A stretch of 64,000 nucleotides of DNA from Streptomyces sp. GS7 (GCF_009834125.1 NZ_CP047146.1:4023501-4087500), one strand, 5' to 3'; shown: positions 37,232 through 45,615, counted from the first letter of the stretch. Numbers and translations are program-made. Notes: generated from the sequence alone by a model not told the origin.

Positions 37232-38099
37232 CTATACGTTGACTCCAGCTGCCGGTCGGGGCTGGTGTTGAGCGTGGTGGTTGGTCTCGTACTCATGGGG
37301 CGGGATGTCGCTGGTCGCGCTGTGGAGGCGCTGGTTGTTGTACCAGTCGACCCATTCCGCGGTGCCGAGCTCGACGTCGGCGAGGCCGTGGCAGGGCCTG
37401 CGGGGTTTGATCAGCTCCGTTTTGTAGAGGCCGATCTGGGACTCCATGAGCGCGTTGTCCAGGGCGTCGCCGGCGGTGCCGATCGAGGCGTCGATGCTGG
37501 CCTCGATCAGGTGCGCGGTGAACGCGAAAGACGTGTACTGCCCGCATCCGAATGATGAACCAGCCCTGGTCCAGCGGGAGTTCCGTGGCCCGCTTGCTGG
37601 TCGCCGCGGACCAGCCGACGATCGCCCGGGAGAACACGTCCACGACGAATGCGACGTAGACGATCCCGGACCAGGTGGCGAGGTAGGTGAAGTCCGCGAC
37701 CCGTCGTTCGTTCGGCCTGGAGGCGGTGAAGTTGCGTTGCAGCAGGTCAGTCGCCCGTTCATGCCCATCGTCGCGCAGGGTGGTTCGGATCTTCTTGTCA
37801 CGACGGGCGCCTTCCAGGCCGAGCTCGCGCATCAGCCGGGCGACCGTGCAGCGGGCCGCGACCATGCCCTCGCGATGCAGCTGCCGCCAGACCTTCCGGA
37901 CTCCGTAGACGCCGTAGTTGTCGGCATGCACCCGACTGATGTGCGCGTTTGGCTCCGTGTCCCGCATCGCGCGGGCGCTGGGAGCGTGGTTCTTGGTGGC
38001 GTAGTAGGTGCTCGTTGCGATCTTCAGTCCGTGGCCGGAGAGCACACGGCAGATCGGCTCGACCCCGAACACCTTCTTGAATTCGTCGATGAACGCTAC
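37232..38099 (-). pseudogene. IS3 transposase OrfB, frameshifted with internal deletion
   Basis: The N-terminal half is readable (ICRVLSGHGLKIATSTYYAT, YGVYGVRKVWRQLHREGMVA, first DDE aspartate in RRVADFTYLATWSGIVYVAF). After KRATELPLD about 30 residues are missing. The second catalytic region VHHSDAGS is followed by a frameshift near 37550, then QYTSFAFTAHLIEASIDASI, the catalytic glutamate region DNALMESQIGLYKTELIK and EWVDWYNNQRLHSA. The catalytic triad is intact in pieces, but no single product can be made. Confidence 0.85.
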
Positions 38100-38424
38100 G
38101 AGCGCTTTGACGGCCGGTCGAGCTCGGCCGCGAAGAAAGCCGACGCCGCCTTCAAGATCTCGTTCGCCCGCCGCAGTTCGGTGTTCTCCGCCTGCAGACG
38201 CTTGATCTCCGCGGTTTCCTCGGACGTGGTGCCGGGCCGCTGGCCCGCGTCCACCTCGGCCTTGCGGACCCAGGTCCGCACCGTCTCGGCCGCACCGATG
38301 CCCAGCTTCGCCGCGACCGCCTTCATCGCGGCCCACTCGGTCGGGTAGTTCGGACGGATCTCCGCGACCATGCGCACCGCACGCTCGCGAAGCTCGGCAG
38401 GGTAAGGGGACGGACGTGCGATGA
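38096..38424 (-). pseudogene. IS3 transposase OrfA with lost start codon
   Basis: Reads IARPSPYPAELRERAVRMVA, then EWAAMKAVAAKLGIGAAETV and RTWVRKAEVDAGQRPGTTSE, and a leucine-zipper-like IKRLQAENTELRRANEILKA. The family start is MARPSPYP; here the first codon reads ATC (38422-38424), so the native ATG is gone. A GTG at 38377 could still give a shorter protein lacking part of the helix-turn-helix. It overlaps OrfB by four bases as usual for IS3 programmed frameshifting. Confidence 0.8.
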
Positions 38425-38500
38425 CTCGATCCTCTCAGGGAATCGAGCCTCCATCAGACCCGGAGCGGTTCACTTTGGCGGCGTCGGCGTCGCCAGGTTT

Positions 38501-39373
38501 CTAGGCCGTGGCGGTGCGGTAGAACTCGGCTGCCGTGACGGTGGCGGGGACATGGAGTTCGGCGGCGACCTCGGTGATCGCGCTGTCGCCGACCGCGAGG
38601 TCGGCTTGGCCGTCGGTGGTGAAGTATGGCGCGATGAACGTCTCGTAGTGGGCTCGGACTTCGTCCTCGGTCTGTCCGCCGAGGAACGTCCGCATGTGCC
38701 GCACGGTGGTGTCGGGGTCGTCGTGGATCACCTGCAGGGCGCGCCGGTGGGCTCGTACGACGGCCTGGACCGCTGGGTCGTCCGGGTCGATGTAGGTGGG
38801 GTCGACGGCCACGCCCACGGTGGGGATCTGGAAGTGGTCGCCGACCCAGGCCGGCACTTGCCAGCCGTGCTCGGCGGCGACCGCCTCGGGCGCCATGGTG
38901 CTGCCGACGTAGGCGGCGTCGATCGTGCCCTCGCGCAGCCGGCGCAGGTCCATGCCGTAGTCGCCGGGCGAGCGGACGACGGTGTCGACGTCGCGGTCGG
39001 GGTCGAGGCCGGCCTTGCGCAGCACGATCCGGGCGAAGCACCCGGGTGGGGTGTGGGGGGCGTGTACCGCCAGTCGTTGGCCGGCCAGGTCGGTCAGGGA
39101 GGTCAGGCCGTGGCGGGCCAGGAACCAGAACAGCGGGTGGTGGGTGTTGACGTCAAGGGCGACCCACGGGATGCCGTCGGTCAGGCGGGAGAGCAGCGCC
39201 CGGCCGAGCCCGATGGTGGCGCAGCGGCGCAGCCGTTCGATGTCCCAGGTGCAGCCGTCGCGCAGTGCGACGTGGACGCCCTCGTCGGCGTAGTAGTCCT
39301 GCTGGTCGGCGATGTAGGCGGCCAGTTCCTCGTGCAGGCCCCGCCCGACGTAGGCGAGATCGATCCTGTACAT
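38501..39373 (-). CDS. ABC-type substrate-binding protein (NMT1/SsuA-like) without signal peptide
   Basis: The protein is 290 residues from ATG 39373 (MYRIDLAYVGRGLHEELAAY). It is a periplasmic-binding-protein type 2 fold of the NMT1/THI5-SsuA group: an early DYYADEGVHVALRDG, a hinge strand LTDLAGQRLAVHAPHTPPG, DVDTVVRSPGDYGMDLRRLR and the EGTIDAAYVGSTMAPEAVAA segment. Neither signal peptide nor lipobox is present, and no permease or ATPase gene is close. It may therefore be a cytosolic enzyme or sensor of this fold (like 4,5-dihydroxyphthalate decarboxylase) rather than a transport component. It lies downstream of the SDR gene on the same strand with a 53-base gap. Confidence 0.75.
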   Translation of the reverse strand: MYRIDLAYVGRGLHEELAAYIADQQDYYADEGVHVALRDGCTWDIERLRRCATIGLGRALLSRLTDGIPWVALDVNTHHPLFWFLARHGLTSLTDLAGQRLAVHAPHTPPGCFARIVLRKAGLDPDRDVDTVVRSPGDYGMDLRRLREGTIDAAYVGSTMAPEAVAAEHGWQVPAWVGDHFQIPTVGVAVDPTYIDPDDPAVQAVVRAHRRALQVIHDDPDTTVRHMRTFLGGQTEDEVRAHYETFIAPYFTTDGQADLAVGDSAITEVAAELHVPATVTAAEFYRTATA

Positions 39374-39426
39374 GAAGCTGTTCCTTTGGTGCTGAGGTGA
39401 TGGTCCGGCGGATACCGGTCGGGTTG

Positions 39427-40182
39427 TCAGTCCATCGACATTCCGCCGTTGACCGCGGCCGTGGTGCCGGTCATGAAGCAGTTGTCCTCACTGGCGTAGA
39501 AGGCGACCGCTTGGGCGACGTCGGCTGGGCGTGCCAGGCGGCCCATGGGGGTGAGGGCCACCTGCCGTTGCTTGATCTTCTCGTCGAGCGCAGACCCCAT
39601 GCGAGTGTCCTCCACCGGGCCGGCTGCGACGATGTTGACCGTGATGCCCTGCGGGCCCAGTTCCTGGGCGAGGTAGCGGGCGAACTGCTCCAGGGCGGCC
39701 TTGGCCGCGCCCAGTGCGATCATGCCCGTCCGGGGCCGGCGGCTGAGGCCGGTGCTGATGTAGACGATGCGTCCCCAGCCCTGTTCGCTCATGGCGGGCA
39801 GGACGGCCTTGGTGACCGCGAACGCCGCGTGCATCTCGGCGTCGATCTTGCCGCCCAGCTCCTCCCACGTCATGTCCTGGAACGACTTGACCGCATACGG
39901 GATCAGCGCGTTGTGCACGAGCACGTCGATGCCGCCCCACGCCGCCTGGACCTGCTCGACCATGCTCTCGACGGCCGCTGCCTCGCGCACGTCGGCCTGC
40001 ACGGCCATGGCCTGCCCGTCTGCGGCCTCGATGTCGGCCACGACCTCGTCGGCCGCCTTGGTGCTGCGCAGATAGTTGACCACCACGCGCATCCCTCGCG
40101 CGGCAAGGAGACCCGCGGTGGCCGCACCGATTCCCCTGCTGGCTCCTGTCACCAATGCCACCCGGCCGTCTGCCCCAGTCAC
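39427..40182 (-). CDS. Short-chain dehydrogenase/reductase lacking the catalytic tyrosine
   Basis: The protein is 251 residues. The NAD(P) motif VALVTGASRGIGAATAGLLA (T-G-x-x-x-G-x-G) and the helix-4 region VLVHNALIPYAV (N-A-x replacing NNAG) are FabG-like. At the active site IVYISTGLSRRPRTG is followed by MIALGAAKAALEQFARYLAQ: the lysine of AAKAAL is present, but the tyrosine four residues before it is replaced, so Y-x-x-x-K is absent. The C-terminal GRLARPADVAQAVAFYASED and TGTTAAVNGGMSMD are normal. It may be catalytically altered. Its start overlaps the preceding gene by four bases (ATGA). Confidence 0.85.
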   Translation of the reverse strand: MTGADGRVALVTGASRGIGAATAGLLAARGMRVVVNYLRSTKAADEVVADIEAADGQAMAVQADVREAAAVESMVEQVQAAWGGIDVLVHNALIPYAVKSFQDMTWEELGGKIDAEMHAAFAVTKAVLPAMSEQGWGRIVYISTGLSRRPRTGMIALGAAKAALEQFARYLAQELGPQGITVNIVAAGPVEDTRMGSALDEKIKQRQVALTPMGRLARPADVAQAVAFYASEDNCFMTGTTAAVNGGMSMD

Positions 40183-40508
40183 GAGCCCACCTCCTGATCA
40201 TCATCGCGGGTCGTCGGAAAGACCGCCCGGAGTCCTGCGCCGTCGGTGCCGGGGTCTGCTGAGCGGATCGCCCCGTAGAGCACGGTGTCGACGGTCGCCC
40301 GCGGCAGATCTGCCGCAGCCCAGTCCAGTTCGCGCGGCAACTGCGAGTTGAGTAGCCGCTCCAACGCGCCGCGAGTGATCTCACCGAGCAGCTCAGGCGG
40401 CGCCGACGGCAGTCCCCGACGGTGCCCGTCCCGGAGCAGCTCGTCGAGCCGCCCGTAGACCACCGCGTCCACACGCAGCTCCAGCGGGTACTTCCTCGGG
40501 GCAGGCAT
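40179..40508 (-). CDS. Chimera of IS3 OrfA start and a TetR-like C-terminal domain
   Basis: The protein is 109 residues from ATG 40508, with GAGAGGAG upstream. The first 11 residues, MPAPRKYPLEL, are the conserved start of IS3-type OrfA proteins. From residue 13 the sequence switches to VDAVVYGRLDELLRDGHRRG, ELLGEITRGALERLLNSQLP and RELDWAAADLPRATVDTVLY, which looks like a TetR ligand-binding domain whose DNA-binding part is missing. An IS insertion followed by deletion seems to have replaced the native 5-prime end and to supply the ribosome site and perhaps the promoter (TTGACA at about 40546-40551) for the downstream SDR and SBP genes. Confidence 0.6.
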   Translation of the reverse strand: MPAPRKYPLELRVDAVVYGRLDELLRDGHRRGLPSAPPELLGEITRGALERLLNSQLPRELDWAAADLPRATVDTVLYGAIRSADPGTDGAGLRAVFPTTRDDDQEVGS

Positions 40509-40645
40509 CGTCTGGGCTCCTCTCACGAAACCCATCTGACCCTCTGTCAACACCTTCCGCATCTCGGGGGGAAGCTCACCAAAGCGGGCGGGACGTCGAC
40601 CAGAACCAGTCCGCGCCCTCACATCAGGACTGATCCCTTACCTGA

Positions 40646-40940
40646 CTCCGCCCCCGGACTGCGGCTGACGAGCCGACCGGGCACGTACGCATCGGCTACG
40701 CCCGCGCATTCACCGTCCGCCAGTCCCTCGACACCCAACTCGACTCCCTCACCGACGCCGGCGTCACCCGGATCTTCCCCGAGAAGATCTCCACCCGCGC
40801 CACCAGACGGCCGGAACTGGAGAGGGCGGTCACCTTCGCCCGCGAGGTCCGCGGCTCCGGGTTGCGCGTCACTCTCGTCGTCCACGAGCGCAAGCGGCTC
40901 GGCCGTGGCATCGACCTGGCCACCCTCGCCTGGTCTGGAG
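40646..40940 (+). pseudogene. Resolvase/invertase N-terminal fragment
   Basis: The frame is open from just after TGA 40643-40645 and has no start codon. It reads GHVRIGYARAFTVRQSLDTQ, LDSLTDAGVTRIFPEKISTR, ATRRPELERAVTFAREVRGS and LVVHERKRLGRGIDLATLA. This is the catalytic domain of Tn3/Hin-type serine resolvases; the catalytic serine in the usual R-V-S-T is replaced (YARAFTVRQSL). After LATLA a deletion and frameshift remove the rest. It is inactive. Confidence 0.75.
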
Positions 40941-41062
40941 TTCGACCCCGGGGGACAACGGAACAGCGGTTGGCGCTAAAGCGGCACCTTCAAGGGCGAG
41001 CTGATCGATCGAGGCTAGTGCCCAGGGACTTTTCAGGGACTTTCCGCCGCGTGAGTAGGGAA

Positions 41063-41105
41063 GGCCCTGACAGCGCTTAAAGAAGCGAAATCGCTAGTCA
41101 GGGCC
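41063..41105. terminator. Stem-loop, probable terminator
   Basis: GGCCCTGACAGCG (41063-41075) pairs with CGCT-A-GTCAGGGCC (41092-41105) with one bulge, leaving a 16-base loop. The 9-base outer stem is perfect. It sits just beyond the end of the sdaA tail on the minus strand, as a terminator of that lost gene would. Confidence 0.65.
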
Positions 41106-41112
41106 GGTTTCC

Positions 41113-41193
41113 TCAATACTCGATGATGTTCACCGCCAGCCCGCCCCGCGCCGTCTCCTTGTACTTGACGCGCATGTGGCCCTCATGCCCGCA
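41113..41193 (-). pseudogene. sdaA: 3-prime tail of L-serine dehydratase
   Basis: The minus strand reads GHMRVKYKETARGGLAVNII followed by EY and TGA (41113-41115). This is the conserved C-terminus of bacterial L-serine ammonia-lyases (M-K-x-K-Y-K-E-T-x-R-G-G-L-A-V-N). The sequence upstream of about 41193 is unrelated. Only the last 26 codons remain. Confidence 0.65.
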
Positions 41194-41353
41194 GCAGGTT
41201 TAGCCTGAGCGGGCTCAAATGGTGTATGCGCAAGGCGCCGCTGTCGCTCCCGTGAGCCGTCCGTCTGTCGATGCCAAGGCTCGGCATGCCCGTCCATTAG
41301 GTTCGGCCGGGATCTGTGGTTAACCTTCAGCCGGCAATGGCAAGGAGGGAACG

Positions 41354-41528
41354 ATGGACCGTCGATACGTGGGTATCAACGACGCTGCGCAGTACCTCGA
41401 CACGACGCCCCGCTGGATGTACCGAAGAGTCTCGCCGGCACGGGATTCCGCGGTACTAATTCGGTGGCAAGCGGAAGTTCCGGATCGAAGATCTGGACCG
41501 GTGGGCGGAACAGCAAAGGGTCACCTGA
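41354..41528 (+). pseudogene. Excisionase-like protein, frameshifted
   Basis: From ATG 41354, preceded by AAGGAGGG, the frame reads MDRRYVGINDAAQYLDTTPR then WMYRRV, the start of a MerR-like excisionase helix-turn-helix. The rest lies in another frame: RHGIPRY, a stop, then FGGKRKFRIEDLDRWAEQQR and VT with TGA at 41526-41528. One indel plus one stop separate the two halves. It is probably the former partner of the integrase at 41566. Confidence 0.75.
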
Positions 41529-41561
41529 AGGGGGCCGAGCATCAGCTCGGCCCCCTTCAGG
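41524..41561. terminator. Perfect 17-bp stem-loop between xis and int relics
   Basis: CCTGAAGGGGGCCGAGC (41524-41540), loop ATCA, GCTCGGCCCCCTTCAGG (41545-41561). The hairpin is very stable, with a 4-base loop, between two convergent genes, so it can serve as a bidirectional terminator. No T-run follows, as is usual in high-GC actinomycetes. Confidence 0.85.
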
Positions 41562-41565
41562 CGTG

Positions 41566-42201
41566 TTAAAGGCCCTCGTTGAGAACCTTGGCGGCCCGGC
41601 CGATGGAGGCAGGCATGAGGTGTCGATAGATGCGGAACGTCATGCCGATGTTCTTGTGGCCCATCCATTCGGCCACGTCCGTGATGGGGATGCCCTTGGA
41701 GAGGCAGTTGGACGCGAAGTAGTGGCGGAGAGAATACGGGTTGAGCTTCCGGGTGATGCCGGCCCTCTTCCTTGCTGCGTCCCATGTCGCGAGCCCTACG
41801 TCCCCCTCCTCCATCGACATGATGAAGTCCTCGACAACGGTCGAGGTGAAGGTGTTGATTCGACGTGACTCCAATGCCGGGAGGATCTGGCCCTGAAGCA
41901 ATGTATTGACGGTCCGGGTGCTTCCCGCCGTGTAGTGGCGCTGTCGGGCCAGCCATGCCGACGCGTACTCACCGAAGCGTTGCTTTCCGAGCTCCCGTTT
42001 CAGCTCGGCCTGCTGCCGGGGAGTGTTGCGCTTTTCGTTGTAGATCTCTGTGAGGCGATCCAGGGCGCCCTGCTGTGTGGAATAGCCCGTCTCTTCACGC
42101 TGCCGGCCGGAAGCATCGCGGTAGCGGATGGCGTACGGGTGCGCGCATCGGCCTTGCCTGGTGCAGGAGCAGGTCTTGAAAGAGCTGCTCCCATTGGCCA
42201 C
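41566..42201 (-). pseudogene. Tyrosine integrase with internal deletion
   Basis: An uninterrupted frame of 211 residues from GTG 42201 (VANGSSSFKTCSCTRQGRCA), but too short for the roughly 400-residue family. The N-terminal arm-binding part is seen (YAIRYRDASGRQREETGYST), then the core-binding helix region (YASAWLARQRHYTAGSTRTV, NTFTSTVVEDFIMSMEEGDV). It jumps directly to the C-terminal catalytic piece LNPYSLRHYFASNCLSKGIP, VAEWMGHKNIGMTFRIYRHL. The R-H-x-x-R partner RHYFAS, GH and the tyrosine Y of FRIYRH remain, but the first arginine and the lysine region are deleted. Recombination activity is unlikely. Confidence 0.8.
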
Positions 42202-42339
42202 ATCCTCCCGCCACGCCCGCTCCCTTCTGCCGTCGCGCGCCACTGTGACGTCCTGGCCTACGGTCTGGTTCCTGGCCGTTCCTACTCAGATGACGTGGGG
42301 TGTGTTCAGTGGGTGCCGGAACTCACCGCCACCGCCCGG

Positions 42340-42858
42340 TCGGCGAACCACTGCTTCCCGCCGACCCGTTGCTCAGGGCTGCGGCCTGCGCGGCCCTGGA
42401 TGTACCCGAGTTCAACGGCCACTGGATGGACGGCCACTTCACCTCGGCGACGCGGTACACCTGGGCGCGGCCATGTCCCTGCGCGGCGGGTTTGCGGCCC
42501 CGTCCTGCAGGTTGCCGACCCTCCCGAACTCCCGCATCCGATGGGCCTGTCTGAAAGATCTGGTCTCCGCGCTCGTACGGGCAGACCGTGTGGCTCCGAG
42601 GTGTCCGGACGTACCCTCACGACCGCCAACCCGCCCGACGGGAGCCGTCCCTAGCGTGATCTACCCGCCGTAAGGGGTCCTGGTGGACTTCGGGGCGGCG
42701 GTCGTCGAACAGCCGCGGGCGGTCGACGGCCTGCTCGGCGTGCGACCCGTGGTCACTGCCACTCTGTCGGCGGGCCAACGGACAACCGGACCACTGACCG
42801 TGCCGTCAGGGCCCGCTCTCTCGCCGGTCGACCGCCCTTTGCGAAACCTGGAGGAGCT
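42340..42858 (+). pseudogene. Decayed E2 acyltransferase (2-oxo acid dehydrogenase type)
   Basis: Three frames give successive parts of an E2 catalytic domain: LLPADPLLRAAACAALDVPE with FNGHWMDGHF; then GDAVHLGAAMSLRGG and VLQVADPPELPHPMGLSE with SEVSGRTLT; then VIYPP, a stop, and VVEQPRAVDGLLGVRPVVTA with TLSAGQRTTG ending in PLRNLEEL. The catalytic D-H-R-x-x-D-G is degenerated to GQRTTGP, confirming loss of function. Its last codons overlap the start of the ACP-like gene (CTGTGAAG), as in intact E2-ACP operons of streptomycete dormancy clusters. Confidence 0.7.
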
Positions 42859-43215
42859 GTGAAGCGTGCCGAAGCACTGGAGATGGTGAAGGAATCGCAG
42901 GCCGAGATCGACCCGGACGCCGACTTCACGAAGCTGGGGCCTGGCGACACGCTCCGGGATGCTCTGGAACTCCACTCGCTCGACTTCCTCAGCTTCATCG
43001 AGATCCTAGGCAAACGTGGCGCGGTCAGGACCGATGACGAGGACACCCCACACCTCAGTAAACTGGTGGACAGCGGCGCCCCCCTCGTGGCCCGCGCGGA
43101 GCATAGGCCATGGTCGAACGTGTCGGGACGCCTTCGCTCATCGTGCTCGTGGGGTACGCGACAGCACGTTCCACCAGGGAGATCGTGGCCGAAACCGAAA
43201 GGAGCCGGCCGATGA
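42859..43215 (+). CDS. Acyl-carrier-protein-like protein
   Basis: The protein is 118 residues with GTG start directly after GGAGGAG. Residues 1-75 match a short acyl carrier protein: KRAEALEMVKESQAEIDPDA, FTKLGPGDTLRDALELHSLD and FLSFIEILGKR. The phosphopantetheine serine is in LHSLDF, where the usual preceding aspartate is histidine, so modification may be impaired. After DDEDTPHLSKLVDSGAPLVA the sequence is basic and probably a read-through tail. The stop TGA overlaps ATG 43212 of the CBS gene. It may be the leftover of an E1-E2-ACP unit. Confidence 0.6.
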   Translation: MKRAEALEMVKESQAEIDPDADFTKLGPGDTLRDALELHSLDFLSFIEILGKRGAVRTDDEDTPHLSKLVDSGAPLVARAEHRPWSNVSGRLRSSCSWGTRQHVPPGRSWPKPKGAGR

Positions 43216-43658
43216 ACGTCTCAAAGTTGATGAGCGCTCCGGCGGTGGCCGTTCCGGTCGGGACGGACCTACGGGAGGTGGCCCGCCAGATGGAGGAGTA
43301 CGGGGTCGGTTGCCTGGTGGTCACGGACGGCGGGAGGCTGCAAGGCATCGTCACCGACCGCGACCTCGCGGTGCGCATGCTGGCCAGGGGACTGGACGCG
43401 GGGGAGCGGGTGGATGCGGTGATGACCCTGCCCGTGATCACGGTGGACGTGAACGACGACGTTTACGACGCATACCGCGCGTTCCGCAACTCCGGGGTTC
43501 GCCGCCTGCCCGTACTGGATGGGCACCGGCCCGTGGGCATGCTGACCGTGGACGACCTGCTCATGGACGTCTTCCAGCGGGTGGGTGATCTGCTGGGCCC
43601 GGTTGCCTGGAGCATGGTGGAGGGATCGTCCGGGTCGTGCACCACGGATCAGAGCTGA
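43212..43658 (+). CDS. CBS-domain pair protein
   Basis: The protein is 148 residues from ATG 43212, with AAAGGAG 8 bases upstream; longer readings are not supported. Two CBS repeats make one Bateman module: KLMSAPAVAVPVGTDLREVA with GCLVVTDGGRLQGIVTDRDL, and AVMTLPVITVDVNDDVYDAY with RLPVLDGHRPVGMLTVDDLL. Both have the G-x-x-T-x-x-D end that contacts adenine nucleotide ribose. No catalytic domain is attached, so it probably senses AMP/ATP and acts on a partner. Stand-alone CBS proteins of this type are frequent in actinobacterial dormancy regulons. Confidence 0.92.
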   Translation: MNVSKLMSAPAVAVPVGTDLREVARQMEEYGVGCLVVTDGGRLQGIVTDRDLAVRMLARGLDAGERVDAVMTLPVITVDVNDDVYDAYRAFRNSGVRRLPVLDGHRPVGMLTVDDLLMDVFQRVGDLLGPVAWSMVEGSSGSCTTDQS

Positions 43659-43915
43659 GTGCCCGCCTGCGGCGTGTCCGCGCACGATGGTCACGGTAAG
43701 TCCGTCCACAGCGCCGGCCATTTCCGGTGACCGTGCGGAGCAGTTTGGGGGCACCGGGCTGTGTCGCCCAAGCCGAGCGAGCAGCCGCCGATGGGACGGG
43801 ACGTACCTCCGGACGGGTGTGACCGCACGGGTGTCGTCACCGGGGTTGGTCGCCTCGATATGACGGGCGTCGGTCGCCGGATGCGGCGTCCTGTGGCCGC
43901 CGTGACGATGAGGGC

Positions 43916-44820
43916 ATGGTTCCCGTCCCTGCCGCCGACCGTTTCGGCGCCTTCCGGGCTCTCGCCGACCGGCGGGGGAGGCCCGGAGGCCGGTTGATGG
44001 GATTCCTGGCCCGGACCAGGCCAGGCACGACGGACAGCTCTGGTACTTGGGCGCCGGCCGTCGCGGTCGGTGTCGGCCTGCCGGCCGTCGCCGCGCGCGA
44101 GCCGGCCGGGCACCACGCAGACCTGGCCACCCCGCACTGCCGCCGCCATGTACGGGTGTGCGTCGCCACGGCTTGCTGCGCCGCGAGGGTGGCCGGCACT
44201 TCGCGGAGGCGGAGCGCGAGCTGGGCGTCGACGACGGAAGCGCCGCCGCCGGCGGGTCGGTCTCGCTCCAGGCAGTCCGCTGCCTTGGGCACTGCTATAC
44301 CGGGCCCGCCGCCCTTGACGGTGAGACGCCGTGGCCCTGCCCGGACGCCGACCGGCCGGGCGAGGCCAAGCTGTACACGGGACGGTTCGCCACCGCGGAC
44401 GGGCGCGCACACCTCGCGTCCTGCCCCTATCTGCCCCCGGGTGAGCAGGCCGCCGACGACTACCCGCTGATCACGGTTACACGGCGGCGGCCGGCCCACT
44501 CCAACTCCGGCAGCATGACCCGGCGTACGACCAACCTCCTGCTGGAATCCGCCGACTGGCTGGACCTCCACCCCGATGACGCGGACCGCTACGGCCTGCG
44601 CGACGGTGATCCGGTCAAGGTCGAAAGCCGCCACGGCGAGGCCAGGCTCCTCGCGCGGGTCAGCGGTGAGGTGAACCCGGGTCAGGTCTTCAGCGCGTTC
44701 CACTTCCCGGCGAACGGAGTGAACCGGCTGACCTCCAGCCACGCGGACCCAGTGCGGGCCCTTCGGTGGCGTGCTCAGCGTGGCCATGATCTCCCAGGTC
44801 GTCACGTTGACGCCGCACAA
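43916..44820 (+). pseudogene. Formate dehydrogenase remnant: NuoE-like piece joined to FdhF C-terminus
   Basis: From ATG 43916 a frame gives GHHADLATPHCRRHVRVCVA with TACCAAR. After a frameshift near 44175 it continues REGGRHFAEAERELGVDDGS, SVSLQAVRCLGHCYTGPAAL: the thioredoxin-like [2Fe-2S] NuoE/FdhG subunit. Without a break this joins GEAKLYTGRFATADGRAHLA, YPLITVTRRRPAHSNSGSMT, RTTNLLLESADWLDLHPDDA and FSAFHFPANGVNRLTSSHAD, the molybdopterin dinucleotide-binding end of a formate dehydrogenase alpha subunit. The NuoF-like gene and most of FdhF must have been deleted between them. Confidence 0.75.
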
Positions 44821-44964
44821 CGCGCATACCGAACCGTGACGTCATGCCTCCAGCGAAGGCTGGTGTCTTCCGCCGGCGCCATGTTGGCTCCGTCCGCGGC
44901 CCTCTCCGAGCGGTCCGGGACGTGCGCCGCCGCCGTGGGCGCCGCGGGTGACGAGCGTGTCGTC

Positions 44965-45480
44965 ATGCCTCTCAACCACTACGTGAAGTCCTGCGACGAG
45001 ATCACGCCCGTCCCTCGACCGGACAAGGAGCGGAAGGATCTCTACGCATCTGTCCTGGACCAGACGGCTCTGCGCGCGGTGTACGAGCTCTTCAGCGCCG
45101 ATACCGAGCACGTCGTGCGATCCATTGCGTTGAACGGGCGTGTAGCCACGATCGACCGGGCCACCGGACGGGAGGTGCCCCCGTGCCTCGTCAGCCTCCA
45201 GACAGTTCGGGACGAGTTCGAACAGCTTGTGCTCACACAGGTGGATCCGCGTGCCTGCCTGAAGCGGCCGCGCTCACTGGTCTCGCTGAACCCGTAGAAG
45301 CCGGAGCCCGGTTGTCCGTTCGTCACTTTCGATCTGAGCGGGTTCCGGCTCATGGACAGCATGGACGCGGTGGCTGGACTCGACCGTCGCCGGGCGCTGA
45401 TGGACCTGACGCCAACGGAGTTCGAGCAACCGGTGAGGCAGCTCTTCCGGTCGAGGCCGCGAACGGCAGTACTTTGCGGA
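44965..45480 (+). pseudogene. Mrr-type restriction endonuclease, truncated
   Basis: From ATG 44965: ITPVPRPDKERKDLYASVLD, LFSADTEHVVRSIALNGRVA, TIDRATGREVPPCLVSLQTV and VDPRACLKRPRSLVS. After a stop at 45295 the same frame goes on with FVTFDLSGFRLMDSMDAVAG and LMDLTPTEFEQPVRQLFRSR. The order matches the N-terminal region and the L-T-P-x-E-F-E entry helix of Mrr-like restriction endonucleases that cut modified DNA. The catalytic D-(Q/E)-x-K core should follow but is absent. The remaining sequence to 45615 shows no gene. Confidence 0.55.
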
Positions 45481-45615
45481 TGTCTGGTCCGCTGTGCTGC
45501 ATGGCGGGCCGACCGCTGTCCATGGGCCACCGCCGAGGCCGCGAGGTCGGATCGTTGTCGGGGATCCAGCGGCAGCGGTCCAGGCGGTCAGGCATCGTAG
45601 GACGGGGAACCGTTG

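Larger units (their letters stand above)
37205..38472 (-). mobile_element. IS3-family insertion sequence, inactive
   Basis: The element is 1268 bp. Its ends are near-perfect terminal inverted repeats of about 28 bases: TGGACCGCTCCGGGATCGGT at 37205 and, on the other strand, TGAACCGCTCCGGGTCTGAT ending at 38472, both followed by GGAGGCTC. The repeat region outside the left end and the sequence outside the right end do not show a matching 3-4 base target duplication. The two transposase frames inside are both damaged. Confidence 0.88.

Noticed and set aside
41020..41045. Two GGGACTTT words that resemble half sites of the mycobacterial DosR box
   Set aside because: They are direct, not inverted, and no stress gene lies downstream; likely chance or part of the decayed region.
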